From Lindgomyces ingoldianus (taxonomy: Eukaryota; Ascomycota; Dothideomycetes; Pleosporales; Lindgomycetaceae), in NCBI RefSeq assembly GCF_010093535.1, contig NW_022985193.1, positions 187,591 through 251,590 on the forward strand: a DNA stretch of 64,000 nucleotides, given 5' to 3'. The notes beneath the pieces were generated by a model that had not been told where the DNA came from, searched no databases, and worked only from the letters and a program-made list of their open reading frames with translations. The translations under genes were made by a program, and so were the position numbers. Positions 1-11,882 of this stretch are shown one piece after another. Each line of letters begins with the position of its first letter. The stretch's first letter is position 1.

Positions 1-261
1 GGGTGTGGTATTTACGCATGAAAGGCTTCTGCCTGGATCTAGAGGGCATTAGATCATATGCTTCTAGTTTGACTGTTCCTTGCCATGGAATTAATCAAAC
101 ATCTACAAAAGATGTTAGGCGTTTAGAATCGAGTTCACATATCTTAGGGTTTCCACAATAGCATTTCCCAACTTCCTTGAGTTACTGAAATCAGGGTCGA
201 ACAGACTACAATCGTTACAAACACTATCTTAGCTGTTGCCGAGCATGCGCTATTTTCACAA

Positions 262-1107
262 CTACATGAATGGATTCCTCGGGATCCCACGTAAACGCAG
301 GAGGAAATACACGGCGCCGAAAGCTAGTCCGCCTAAATGTCCAGCGTGCGCGACACGTGCTCCTTCCTGGCTCAGATAGAATCCATCGTACACTAAGTAT
401 CCCGTCATTAGCAGCCAGAGGGGTACAGGGACGATTCCGTATATGGCAACCTTAGCTCTAGGATACAAGCAAGCTGCCACGGTTCCAACCCCCATGACCG
501 CACCGCTGAAGCCCAACGCACGTTTGTAATCACGCACCCCTTCGGATTGGATCGATCTTTGCGCCAAGTAACCAATGCCTCCCGTAATTCCGGACCCAAG
601 AACCAGTGTGAGAAGTCTTCCGGGACTAATACCAGGTGTGACAGTAAGAAACTGTCCCAAATAATACACCCCCACCATGTTGGTGGCGAAATGCATGAAA
701 CTCATATGGGTGAAGCAAGAGGAAAGAATAGTCCACCACCGCCCTTCATCCCGGACACTGCTGAGATTCAAAGTCATGTTTTCGTAGAAGCTGATGAGAG
801 GTTGTTGAAAGCCTTGCTGATATTGGACTTGGGTATAGCCAGCGTAGAGGTAGATGCCAGCGTTGATTCCAATCAGAGCCCAGATAAGACGGCTATTGGC
901 TTTTTCTGTGGGGTGCGGCGAATTGGAAGGATTTCCTGAGGACCAGCGTCGTTGGGATGGAGTGAAAGGAGAAAGTGGAGTGGAGGAGCGATTTAATTGG
1001 TAGAAGCGAAAGGGCATAGTTGAGGGACGGGATCTGGGCTGGGTACAGAAAGCGGAAGGGGCTATGATTGCTCGGGATTTGAGTTGATTCCGTAGGGTGG
1101 ACAACAT
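262..1107 (-). CDS. Rhomboid-family intramembrane serine protease, probably mitochondrial
   Basis: Single-exon gene of 281 aa when read from the ATG at 1107. The open frame continues upstream to an ATG at 1242 (326 aa), but I prefer 1107 because the protein then begins MLSTLRNQLKSR, an Arg/Ser-rich and acid-poor stretch typical of a mitochondrial presequence. The rhomboid fold is recognisable: HFATNM in an early helix, the catalytic serine in GFSGAVMG (Ser201 from this start) and the catalytic histidine in HAGHLGG (His257). Several hydrophobic segments lie between. Family knowledge: rhomboids cleave transmembrane substrates, and mitochondrial members process inner-membrane proteins. It is shorter than the usual fungal Pcp1/PARL protein, so it may be a second rhomboid. 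It shares a divergent upstream region with dhh1. Confidence 0.85.
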   Translation of the reverse strand: MLSTLRNQLKSRAIIAPSAFCTQPRSRPSTMPFRFYQLNRSSTPLSPFTPSQRRWSSGNPSNSPHPTEKANSRLIWALIGINAGIYLYAGYTQVQYQQGFQQPLISFYENMTLNLSSVRDEGRWWTILSSCFTHMSFMHFATNMVGVYYLGQFLTVTPGISPGRLLTLVLGSGITGGIGYLAQRSIQSEGVRDYKRALGFSGAVMGVGTVAACLYPRAKVAIYGIVPVPLWLLMTGYLVYDGFYLSQEGARVAHAGHLGGLAFGAVYFLLRLRGIPRNPFM

Positions 1108-2083
1108 CGTGGATGCGAAGAACGATGGAATGTTACAGCCCGATGACTGGGCAGTGTGTAACACGTGAGCACGTGCTTGACGGAAATGGTCTCGGATTAG
1201 AAGGAACCCGGAAGAAGACCTCCCTAAGGACTTTGAGGTCACGAGACTAGACGAGGTGCCAATTGCGAACTTTCCATGTGTTAGGGCTTGCTGCTGGCAA
1301 CTGAAGCGGATGGTATTTTGTACCGAATTAAGGAAGAAGGGGACGAGTTACTCTTTGCTGAGCGTGCCGCGAGGCTTACAACCGGTGAACGATGCTCTTT
1401 GTACTATCTTACACCACGAGGAATGAGGGAATATAGGGGGGTGGGGGACCAATGGCTGTGGAATTGAGCCACTAGTGAACGAGTGAAGGTCAAGGGCTGC
1501 GTTTGCTGCGAAATTGGCCGACGTCGTCGAGGTGGCCAATCAAAGCGGGACAGGTCTTGGCGCCGGCCCACTGATCTCAACCTCTTCACAAAGCGACTGG
1601 GCTGCCATTTCCCTGACACCACAACTTGCCTTCACAAGCCCACAACACCCACCCACAACGCCTGCACACACACGCGAGGAGACACCAAACTGACGCATTC
1701 GATCGCGCAGGCTCTACATACACTACGCCACACCCATCCCCTGCGACAACGTTCCGAGCCGAAACAAGCACTTGCCCGCCTCTTGTCTCAAGACACTGCG
1801 ACACCCCTTGACGAAGTGAAGGCCTCGCATTCTGCCACCGCGCACTATATCACGGCTGCCGAGCCGTCGCAAACAGACGCGACTTCTCTCTCATAACCTG
1901 ACTCCCTCATTCCCGGCAACACCACCGCCGCACACTTTCTTTGGCTCGGAATCCCCGCTCTGAGCCTGTCTTCTCCCGAACTCAATTGTAGTCGCCGTTG
2001 TATAGGTCGGCTGTCCCCTCTTCTGCTCTACTAAGAGCCCCTGACTTCACTTTGCCATACCCCACCCTCTGGTGGCTTTCAGA
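1108..2083. other. Divergent intergenic region rhomboid/dhh1
   Basis: About 976 bp between two divergently transcribed starts, presumably holding both promoters. It is pyrimidine-rich near the dhh1 start (around 1880-2070). I see no gene, RNA gene or repeat. Confidence 0.6.
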
Positions 2084-3763
2084 ATGACTTCCGAAATAAC
2101 GAATCAATTAGCAGCTACACAGCTCAGGTCCGCAGAAACTTCCTTATTGCGCTAAACACGAACTAACTTGGCTTACAGTGGCGAGGCGCCTGCCTCAGAC
2201 GCCAATTGGAAGGATGGGCTCAAACTTCCCTCGAAAGACGTGCGACCGCAGACTGAAGTACGCCCGGTTTACTGTCTGACAGCTGTCAAACCATATAGCT
2301 GACTTGAAACGTGCAGGATGTGACGGCGACGAAAGGGCTCGAATTCGAGGACTTCTTTATCAAGCGCGAGCTGATGATGGGTATTTTTGAGGCCGGCTTT
2401 GAAAAGCCATCGCCGATCCAGGAAGAGACAATCCCCGTCGCTCTCACTGGACGAGATATTCTAGCACGCGCAAAAAACGGAACCGGCAAGACGGCCGCGT
2501 TCGTGATACCCACCCTTGAGCGAGTCAACCCGAAGAGCAACAAGACCCAGGCCCTCATTCTTGTGCCGACCCGAGAGCTAGCACTGCAAACATCGCAGGT
2601 TTGCAAGACACTGGGAAAGCACCTCAACTTGAATGTCATGGTGTCGACAGGAGGCACTGGCCTGAAAGATGACATCATTCGATTAGCCGACCCTGTCCAC
2701 ATTATTGTAGGAACGCCCGGCCGAATCCTAGATTTAGCAGGCAAGGGCGTTGCGGATCTGTCGGCGTGTCAGACTTTCGTCATGGACGAAGCTGACAAGC
2801 TCCTATCCCCCGAATTCACTCCAGTCGTTGAACAGCTGTTGGGATTCCACCCCAAAGATCGCCAGGTCATGCTCTTTAGCGCCACATTCCCAATCGTGGT
2901 GAAGGCGTTCAAGGCGAGTTTTTGAGAATGCAACCCTAACATTCTTGACTAATTCAATTTAGGATAAACACATGAACCAACCGTACGAGATCAACCTAAT
3001 GGATGAACTGACGCTCCGTGGTATAACCCAATACTACGCCTTCGTCGAGGAGAAACAGAAGGTTCACTGCCTCAACACGTTGTTCAACAAATTACAGATC
3101 AACCAGTCCATCATTTTCTGTAATTCTACAAACCGAGTCGAACTTCTTGCCAAGAAAATCACCGAACTTGGATACTCATGCTTCTATTCGCATGCAAAAA
3201 TGCTTCAGCATAACCGTAATCGTGTTTTCCACGATTTCCGGAACGGTGTCTGTCGCAACCTTGTCTGCTCTGACCTCCTGACACGTGGTATCGATATTCA
3301 GGCCGTTAACGTTGTCATTAATTTCGATTTCCCAAAAAATGCTGAGACGTACCTCCATCGTATCGGTCGGTCTGGTCGTTTTGGACATTTGGGTTTAGCT
3401 ATCAACCTGATCAATTGGGAAGACCGTTTCAATCTCTACCGCATTGAGCAGGAGCTAGGCACTGAGATTCAGCCCATTCCACAAGTCATTGAAAAGAACT
3501 TGTATGTCTACGAGTCCCCGGATACTATTCCCCGCCCTATCTCCAATCCCCAGCGACCGGGTCAGAAACAAGAACAAGATGGATCTGGCAATACCGTGAG
3601 ATCCAACCCGGCTCAGTACAATAACCGCCAAAACCATAATCGCAACCAGCGTGGTGGTGGTGGTCAATTCCAGCGCCGTGGTCCGGCCCAGAACCAACAA
3701 ACCCGACAAAACGGACAGCATCCGCAGCGCAACCCTCGACCGCAACCAGCGGGTCCTGCTTAA
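2084..3763 (+). CDS. dhh1: ATP-dependent DEAD-box RNA helicase Dhh1 (DDX6 family)
   Basis: Four exons: 2084-2127, 2179-2257, 2317-2913, 2963-3763; 506 aa. Dhh1/DDX6 acts in cytoplasmic P-bodies in mRNA decapping and translational repression. Visible motifs are the Q motif around [10 protein letters not shown], Walker A AKNGTGKT (93-100), PTREL, DEAD (198-201), SAT (229-231) and the motif VI block HRIGRSGR (372-379). The C-terminal tail is Gln/Asn/Arg/Gly-rich, as in fungal orthologs. Introns 1 and 2 are GT-AG. Intron 3 (2914-2962) has no usable GT donor: reading through gives a stop after KASF, whereas splicing AAG|gcgagt to ttag|GAT restores the conserved FKDKHM junction, so it is a GC-AG intron. 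The first two exons are short (44 and 79 nt). Confidence 0.97.
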
Positions 3764-6349
3764 CCCAAGCCAGTCCATACCGGGTGCCTGCGGAGTTTGG
3801 TTTTGTCTGAGCAGTTTTCGTTGACCTGGACAGCAAGTCTTCTTCAAGATATACGTCACGATTTCTCTATGCCCAGGGAGCCAGGTGGTTGCAATTGTTT
3901 TTTTGTTTTGGACTGCACATATTATGGGAGTCTTGTTTTTCGTTACGATAACGGGAGCGGCTGTCGAACGACTCAATACGGGATACCTGATTTCCTTTTA
4001 CTCGGGCATGACGAATCGAAACCACCGGCGCACATGGAGTCTACGATTTCCCACCGTCTGTACTATATACCTGGTCTATTCTGGATCTGGCCTTCCTCTT
4101 TTCTTCTTTCTTTTAATCGGCTTTTACTACGATCGTGTCGACTACTTTTCTCGGCGATCTTCCTTTCTTTCCCCTTCTGATGGAGTCTCCTTGCATGGGC
4201 ACTCCACTTTTCTACCCTATATCATCACTTTCTCCAGCATTGGCGACCGGCGGAGGAATTTGCTAAAAGTCCGTCTCCTTTCACGATAGAGGATTTACGA
4301 TTCTCTTTACTCTGTTCACCTGACCGACAATCCTCCCCCTGGATATGACTGGCCCTCTAGTGGGCTACACGACTCAACTTCCTCTCCGCACATGGAATAT
4401 GTTATATCCAACACTCATCAACACTTGTCTCGAAAAGACCACTCTCAGCTCTCATCAGCCGAATCTTTCATCACCCACTCTCTCCATCTCTTTAGTCAAA
4501 TCGCTGGTGCACATTCTGGTGTACGAACATCTACAATCGGTTTCTTCGCGGTTTCCTCTCCCTTCCCCCCTCCCCCCGATACCGCACCCCCGAGCGCTAC
4601 TCTTCGGCTCACACGTCATTGTTGATCACCTCTCTCCCTCGTGGGAAGAAGACCGGATCAGACTGGGCACTACTCTCGACGTCATCCTCCCCCATTTACA
4701 CCACTCCGAGAAGAAAAGGCGACAAACATGATTCTTCCCTCCCTTGCACACAGCTCGTGTAAAATGTGGGACTTGGAGGCAGCAGCCTAGTAGAAGAAAG
4801 AATATTGAAAAAACAACACCATATCCACTTATAAAAATCAAGAAAAGAATTTTAGGGACATTGAGAGGCTCTACATGCATGGGAATGCCTAGTTCGGGCT
4901 AAAAAAACGCACGATGTTTATGGCAGCCTATGGTTTGCTGTTCACTTTCGTTCTGTTTGATGCATGGCGAATCGTGCTGGACTGGCTGGCTTGCTGGTTA
5001 GATTACGTAGCCTTCTCAATGCATACATTTGGTCCCTAGTGGTGTATCGGTAATTTGTGATGATGCAGCAAATACTTGGAGAATAAACGAGGGAATGCGG
5101 AGCATGACCTTCCTCATCCACTCACCGACTCTGGAGCCTTGACTCTGAGCCCTCCTCCCCCTCGACACATTGACTCTTATATAGACCTCTCTAGGTAAGC
5201 ATTTTCACCTTCATTTACCTTTCTACCCATGTAGATCTCTTGCTTGAGGCAATCTTCGTGACACTTCAGCCTTGTGATATGTTTGAGGACTTCACGTATT
5301 GGTAATGTCCGCCTGTGGTGTCTCGTCAGCGAGCCATGCTTCCACCACCTGGCAACCTCGACATGGACCTTCGCCACCCACTCCCCACCCCCCTCGTCTG
5401 TCGTCATTCTATACGGGGAATACCAACCACGGGTTTATTCATGTATCGCTTAAATATCTGAAATTCTCTCTCCCATCACCAGAAAGTGCTTCATCTATCC
5501 CGCCGAGTCATACCTCGAGCTAGACATCTTAGCAAGATGGACAGTAGGTATTGTCTTAGTCCGCATATCGAGAACGTCACCCCCCTTTATTATACTACAA
5601 GATTCCCTTCTACGGACTACCAATAGGTTTCCCGATCTAAAAAACACTTCTATACATCTAGTCCTGCCACCGGGGCACAACAACACGAAATTTTTCTCTT
5701 GATGGTGTGCCTCTCCTGGAACCGTCACTAGTTGAAAATATTAGACGTGTTATTTCAATACCAGCTTCACTCATGGGGAACCTCCAACGAGGCCTAGAGA
5801 GAGCTAGGATTCAGAGCTATTACATGTGGTATGTTGTCTGGTACTGGATACTGGGTATAGGAGACGTGCAAATATCTAAGCAACGACGTATTGATTCGTT
5901 GGGCTAAGGATCAGATTATCTTACATGTTTCTTAAGTTCAAATCCGCGAGCATCTAGCATTTGTTTGGCATCTGGTAACCTGAGCGAGACGTAGCATCCC
6001 AGGGACTTGCAATATGTAAGCATGTTTGTTGTTATCGGCCTTTCTCTGTGCATAAATAAGACGTGTTAAATCGCTTCATTCTCCATCGTCACCATGGCCT
6101 TAAGCTTGAAGAGTATCTCGCTGCGAAGGGTACCACACACAGCACAGAGCAAGGGAAATGTATTTTGTCTATTATCTATCGTTTTCCTAACCTCCCTCCA
6201 AGTTCATGAAAAGCTACTTCACACTTCACACCTGCTGCTATAACCCACAGCAGCAGAGCATAACACAAGTACACAGAATCATTTAGGTAAATCTCCTACT
6301 ACCTCCTCCTGCCTAGGAGTCAGGAAACCGAGGGAACATGCCATGATTG
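3764..6349. other. Long convergent intergenic region dhh1/ade12
   Basis: About 2.6 kb between two convergent genes. It holds pyrimidine-rich tracts (about 4080-4170 and 4440-4720) and scattered short open frames of 60-134 codons without recognisable domains or coding-like composition. Part is presumably the two 3' UTRs. I found no tRNA, repeat or transposon sequence that I could support. Confidence 0.5.
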
Positions 6350-7984
6350 TTACCTCACAATCATATGCTCCCTCGCCGGCCCCACTCCGATCCACTTCAC
6401 CTTAACCCCCACAAACTTCTCGATAAACTCGACATATTGCCTCGCCTGCGGCGGCAAATCATAGAAAGCCTTCGCCCCCGTCGTTGGCTTTTTCCAACCT
6501 GGGAGTGTCTCATACACGACGTCGACTTTCGTCAGCATCTCCGGATTCGCGGGGAAGGAGTCGAGGGATTCGCCATTGTAGGAATATGCGGTTGCGACTT
6601 TGAGTTCGTCGAAGTCGTCTAGGACGTCGAGTTTGGTCAGGTTGAGAGATGTGTAGTCGTTACAGATGTGCGAGTGTTTGATGACGACTAGATCTAGCCA
6701 ACCACAGCGACGTTTGCGGCCCGTGGTTACGCCGACTTCGTGGCCGACGTTTTGGAGCTTTTCACCAACGGAGTTAATTTGTTCTGTGGGGAAGGGACCG
6801 CTGCTAGCTGTTAGTCAAAATCTTTGTAAAATTCTGGTTCAGTGTCTCATACGATCCGACGCGCGTGGTGTACGCTTTGACGACGCCTACGACCTCTGTG
6901 AGAGAACGCCATCCTAAGCTGAGGCCGGTAATCACTCCTCCAAGACCGGTGTTCGAAGATGTGACGAAGGGATATGTGCCATAGTCAATATCAAGCATGA
7001 GGGCGTTGGCGCCTTCGACTAATATGTTTGACTTCTTCTCTTTCGCAGACGTGAGAAGTGGGATCTGGTCTATGACATAATCTTGCAGCTTGACTCGGTA
7101 TTCCTAGACCCCGAAATCAGTATAGAGCCCCTTGAAACTATGTTCTGCGACGATGGCCCACCTTGTATTGCGCAATTTCCTTCTCTGGATCGTACTTTAA
7201 GAGATTGCCGAACCGTTTCTGGAAACCGTGCACCATTCTCCGGAATTTAGTCTCGAACACCTGTTCATCAAAGATATCGCACACTCGGAGGCCGCTCCTC
7301 GTCATCTTTGTGCTATATGTTGGGCCTTGCACAAGTCAGCCATTGTAACCCAGCCTAGTTCCAATTACTGCATCTTATCACTTAGCGTGGAACGTAGTAG
7401 AGGTAATGTAGGACATAATTTTACATCCTATTAAAACTCTCCCTAGTTCCAGCAAGAATTTTAATGGATAGACAGTATCCTGGTCATGTTCCACGCTCTG
7501 TGACAAGATGCTATTCAGAATGACTGACCTATGCCTTTCTTGGTAGTACCTATTTCCCACACAATTCGTCAGTGTCTCGTCTCACGAGTCAAACGGGCAC
7601 CCGACCTATAAAGCTCCCACCAAGCTCCACTTCCTCCAAGCCATCCACCAACTGATGGATATCAAATACGACATGGGCTCTATCTGAGATAAAGATCCTG
7701 CCCGTGGTATTTAAGCCATGTTTCTCCAGTGCGTCCAGTTCATTGAAGAACGACGGGATGTGCACGACGCAGCCACTGCCGATCAAATTCATGCACTTGG
7801 GATTGACGAGACCGGACGGCAGGATGTGGAAGTCGTAGGTTACGCCGTTGGCGACGATGGTATGGCCGGCATTGTTTCCACCCTGGGCCCGGCAGCAGAG
7901 TTGGGAGGTGTGCGCGAGGATATCGACGAGCTTGCCTTTGCCTTCGTCGCCCCATTGGGCTCCGAGGGCAACAGTGACGGACAT
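6350..7984 (-). CDS. ade12: Adenylosuccinate synthetase
   Basis: Five exons on the minus strand: 7984-7606, 7549-7529, 7325-7162, 7103-6853, 6800-6350; 421 aa, normal for the family. The enzyme joins IMP and aspartate using GTP, the first committed step of AMP synthesis. The N-terminus carries the signature QWGDEGKGK (P-loop 12-18), followed by [20 protein letters not shown] is assembled across three exons, and further on come [17 protein letters not shown] and [10 protein letters not shown] near the GTP-binding end. Exon 2 is a 21-nt microexon encoding the core of GTTKKGIG; both flanking introns are GT-AG and the joined frame matches the family exactly. Intron 2 (203 nt) is the longest I resolved. 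Downstream of and in the same orientation as the PEBP-like gene. Confidence 0.97.
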
Positions 7985-8660
7985 CTTCTGGGGAGAGGTT
8001 GTGGAAGCAAAGGAGGGAGAAGAGGGGTGGACAGCGAGGGGTTAAATCTAATGGCTCATGGATGGGAGGCTGAGGCTGCGAACGGAGGTGGCCGGTCCAC
8101 TGCGCGCGCCTTTTTTTTCCTTCCTGGTCAGTGAAGGCCCAATTAAAAGATTTGCGGCAAAGAGATTTGGAGTGCGGGTATCGGAGGGTTAGGGTTGGTG
8201 TGACGCACAGCGGGGAGTTTAACACTCGGAAAGTTCCTAATAAGTTCCTAGCACGTCTAGAGAGTGAAAGAGGAGTTCTAATGAAGCAATTGAATCTAAC
8301 AATCGTCTTCTAGAGACTGGGAGTGGTGGCGGACTGTAAATGAATCTCTACTACCCCACGTGCCCCGCCATGCAAGATGAATTGCGAAACCGGGCCTGCA
8401 TGGTCCAATCAGGATACGCAAGCCAGTGCTGATTCAGCGTTCCTTCACCATCTGAGCAGTCTGCGAAGACAGAAATTTGCATCCTACTGACGTCCTCCCT
8501 AATTCTAGCAAGACGTTTAATAGATCAAACCTGTGATAGTCAAGTTTCGTGTTATGTGATAACATCTTGTCGATTGCAACAATGCTACGTTGCGCTTATT
8601 CCTATTCCTACCGGGAGAGAATCTACCTAGGTACTGGCCAAAACACAACACAACACTACC
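7985..8660. other. Intergenic region upstream of ade12
   Basis: 676 bp between the ade12 start and the 3' end of the PEBP-like gene, both on the minus strand. It presumably contains the ade12 promoter. Nothing further recognised. Confidence 0.5.
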
Positions 8661-9459
8661 CTACAAAGAAAACGCCGCAACTCCTGCAATAACCGCGGTC
8701 CCGACTCCCGCCCACAGGAACTTCCCACCACCCAAGACCGCCGGTGGCGCGCTACCTGGAATTGGCACAGTCGAAGAATTCCCACTCGATGTTGGAGTGG
8801 TGGTTGGTCTCGCTGGTGGAAACGTCGTCACAGTCCCCGACACGCCTGTCACGTTTTGCACCTGGATATAATTCGCTGCGATCGGGTCCTGAAGGCCCGT
8901 AGCCGCGATGAATGCTGAGATGTCGAACAAAACGCGAGTTTGTAGCACGTCGTTGAACTGCGCTGGAATTGAGAAGTTTTCGGGTTGCGAAAAGAGGACG
9001 AAGGTGTAGGCGTGTGGGATGTCACCGACGGGCGGAGAGGGTTGGCGGTAGGGCGCTTCTCCAGGCGTGGGAATGTCGAGGACTGAGCTGTTCTGCGCCG
9101 AGAGTGTTACGTTGGAGACGAGCCAATGGAGGAGTTGGACACGGGTGCCGTTGCGAGGTACGTCCGAGTCGACCATGAACAAGATGGCTTTTCCTGTGGA
9201 TGTGAAGGCAGGCGTGCTGATTGTTGGCGGGTTCGCGACCTCTGTTGAAGGACTGTCAATTGGCTGCACAATCAGCTTCGAGGATGAGACGTATACCAGG
9301 TCGTGGAATCAGCTCTCCAGCTGGAGAGATGTTATTAGACCCATATGTAACCTGTAGACTCCTCTGAGCCTGCACCGGAAATCCAGGCGCCGTCTGCGCT
9401 AACACCATCTCCAATGCCCCGAAGAGTAATGCGAACCTGATCATCTTGAAAGCGACCAT
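8661..9459 (-). CDS. Secreted PEBP-like protein with probable GPI anchor
   Basis: Two exons, 9459-9297 and 9241-8661, joined by a 55-nt GT-AG intron; 247 aa. The N-terminus is a signal peptide (MIRFALLFGALEMVLAQ). The middle matches the phosphatidylethanolamine-binding protein fold: FMVDSDVPRN corresponds to the DPDxP ligand-site motif, and GDIPHAYTFVLFSQP to the conserved GxxHxY/F region. Several N-x-S/T sites are present. The C-terminus is Ser/Thr/Pro-rich and ends with a hydrophobic segment after a small-residue stretch, which suggests a GPI anchor. A shorter intron ending at the nearest AG would put the second exon out of frame; only the acceptor at 9243-9242 gives PRPEVANPP in frame. The ligand is unknown. 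Confidence 0.85.
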
Positions 9460-10178
9460 ATCATTTAGTCAAATCTGAGCAAAAATTGATGAAAATAGGT
9501 TCCTCCTAGCTACTTAAGAGTGGCGGCTGGTGAACGCGCAAGCTGTGTTCTTGTGCACCTCTTGGCAACCGCTTGCCGTCTTGGTCTTGGTTTCAGGTCC
9601 CTCTGCCAATGATCTATGACGTTTTCCAAGCCGGATCGGATGGCATGGCGCCAGTGGTTCGGTGTTGGCATCAAGCCCAAATGCATCGAGAACAAGGAGC
9701 TGACAATCGATTCCAAATATCAAAGATTAGTCTAAAAGGAAAGTTAGATAAAAGGGAAATGGTCTGCAAGTACACGTGGAGTTGTGATCAGTCTGGGTTC
9801 TGTCCGTCACATTAGCTGTCTTTCCCCGCACTTGATTGGAGGAATGGTTGACGCTGGCTGTGAGACCGAGAGAAATCGCGAAGTATTTTGATCTGAGATC
9901 CAATTGCAGGTGTCGAGTCTGATATTCCACTCTGTGTTTTCTGAATGTATTTATATACCAGGCGCCACGGACGACGAGGGGAGTACTGCAGGTTGCGGCT
10001 TCCAACAGAATAAGCATGATCCGATTCGCAACAGAAATCAGTATCTTCTTAGGCCCTTCCCAAATTTTACCAAGCAGGTTGATAGATCAAATTCCCCATA
10101 ATTTTGTTTCGCGGTGTGCGATACCACACTTCAACTCCAAATTTCTCCTCCCTTTTCCATTCCTCATCCTTATCCCTA
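9460..10178. other. Intergenic region
   Basis: 719 bp between two minus-strand genes. It contains short overlapping open frames without family resemblance. Nothing else seen. Confidence 0.5.
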
Positions 10179-10784
10179 TTACCGACCCCACTCCCACCTC
10201 TTCAATGGCCCACTCTCTAGCCCATCTCTCCCCAAATTCAAACCACCAGCTCTCATAAGCTCTTCCTCCTCTGCCTTTAACTTGGCTTCTTTTTCTCTCC
10301 ATCCCGGATCCATCCAATCCTTCGGCTTATCCCTTCTTATCACCTCCACTGCTTCTACCAACTTCTCTGCATCGTGCTGCGCCTGCGCAGCTATTTCCGC
10401 TGCAGTCGTGAACTGGAAGGTATTGCGATTGTTGGGGTGTTCGTGTGGTAAGGGTGCAGAGGGTGTGGGGCTTAGCGGAGCGCCTGTGGATGGAACGTTT
10501 GTTGGGGATGAGGAGAATGGTTGGATGGAGAGGCGTTTCGAGATAGAAGTGCGGAAGCGGGATTTAGATGTCACATTGGTTGGGGACACTGTACGAGAGA
10601 ATGCTGAAAAGAAGTCCGCTGGTGCGGTGTTCCGACGAGGGTTTGTTGGTTTTCTGAGTGTTGTGCGTGATGCTGCTGGCGATTTACTATCTGGCGCTGT
10701 AGAGATTATCGTTGTTGTTGTTGTTGCTGGGAAAAGTGCTGGAGGCGGTGGTGGTGCGCCTGAGGTTTGTGGTACGTGAACGAT

Positions 10785-10815
<31 letters not shown>

Positions 10816-10919
10816 CCCTGTGTCCCGGATTTCTTCTCCTTCTTGAGTCTCTCTCTCCATTTCCGGAGTATGATGCGAAGACCTTTCCGCGTTGGTGTGG
10901 TCGTTGTAAGGTTAACCAT
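10179..10919 (-). CDS. Hypothetical low-complexity protein
   Basis: Intronless 246-aa open frame on the minus strand. I do not recognise a family. The N-terminus is basic (RKGLRIILRKWRERLKKEKK), followed by a Gln-Ala dipeptide run encoded by a hexanucleotide repeat, then proline, threonine and serine-rich segments and a basic RFRTSISKR stretch. The last 80 residues look more constrained: an Ala/Glu-rich helical region followed by DKPKDWMDPGWREKEAKLKAEEE, probably helical and charged. There is no signal peptide or membrane segment. It could be a nuclear or cytosolic fungal-specific protein. The coding call rests on length, composition and the absence of a competing frame. Confidence 0.6.
10785..10822 (-). 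repeat. Hexanucleotide microsatellite (Gln-Ala run)
   Basis: Tandem GCCTGT units on the plus strand, read on the minus strand as alternating CAG and GCA codons. It lies inside the hypothetical protein gene and keeps the frame, so unit changes only lengthen or shorten the QA run. Confidence 0.85.
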
Positions 10920-11882
10920 TGCTTGTGTAGAGCGCAGTATTTCTCTGCTTTTAGCTCCTCTTATTCTGGAAAATTTTCGAGTGGATTCAATGCGTCCTGG
11001 GCGTGTAAAGTCCGCTGCTCAGCCCACATATTCTGCGGCGTAGCGACCGTAGAAACCAATGCCAACAACAAATACTCAGTCAAAAAGCAGTCGCCCTCAA
11101 GAAAAAAAGTCGGCAGCTAGCCAAGGGGTGTACGAAAGATTGACGAACAAAAAGAGGGAATGAGAATTGTGGATAGCCCACCATCTGTGGGATAACATGG
11201 CATTATCACAAGCTACTGTACGAATCATCCGGACTTCACCAGCAAAAGGTGACTTTCGGAGGAACCCACTCTGCAACTCGAGGCGCGGGGCACACGGCGA
11301 AGAAGGACTGATACGGGGCGCCCCAAAGCCACGTACAGGGGCGGATTGACTCGCGTCGACGCTTCTGGAAGTCAAGAATGCTGGGCAATGATCCGGCTCT
11401 GGAACGAGGATACAGGGGAAGAATGCGGAAATATTGACGGTGAGTTGGAAGAGGCAAAAGAGAGAAGGATCGTGCTTTTCGAGTAGGGGTTTTGGCTGTG
11501 AATGGAAGGTAGGCAATTGTTGAGGAAACGCCTTATGCAGGGGATAATCTAATCTGCTTCACAGTATTCGTTCCACAGCATACGGATCGCTGGGATTAGG
11601 CTTGCAAGTGTGCATGACTTCGAGGTCCAATGAAGGGGAAAGCTTAGACAAAGGACAGTTCCCAAGTTTTCTTAGCGACCAAAATCTATTCCCTACGAAA
11701 AGTTCGAAAACTCCTCCGCGTGTTGAATTAAATCTCTAGAAATGGGTAAACTTATTTCCCCCATTCACGGGCCGTTCCACGAAACTGTTGAATAATGCCC
11801 GAGTCTTAGGTAATACCTCTTTGAATTATCCCATAGTCCTACGCCCTTGTTGTTTGCTTCTAAGTTGGCTGATTCCTCTCTC
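10920..11882. other. Intergenic region
   Basis: About 960 bp between the 3' end of the carrier gene and the hypothetical protein start. A 139-codon minus-strand frame (11097-11516) has no domain and is not supported. No repeat or RNA gene seen. Confidence 0.5.

Noticed and set aside
5925..5960. GTTCAAATCCGCG resembling a T-loop
   Set aside because: Flanking bases do not form a 5-bp stem and no other tRNA arm is present.
11097..11516. Minus-strand 139-codon frame
   Set aside because: No domain and composition unlike neighbouring proteins.
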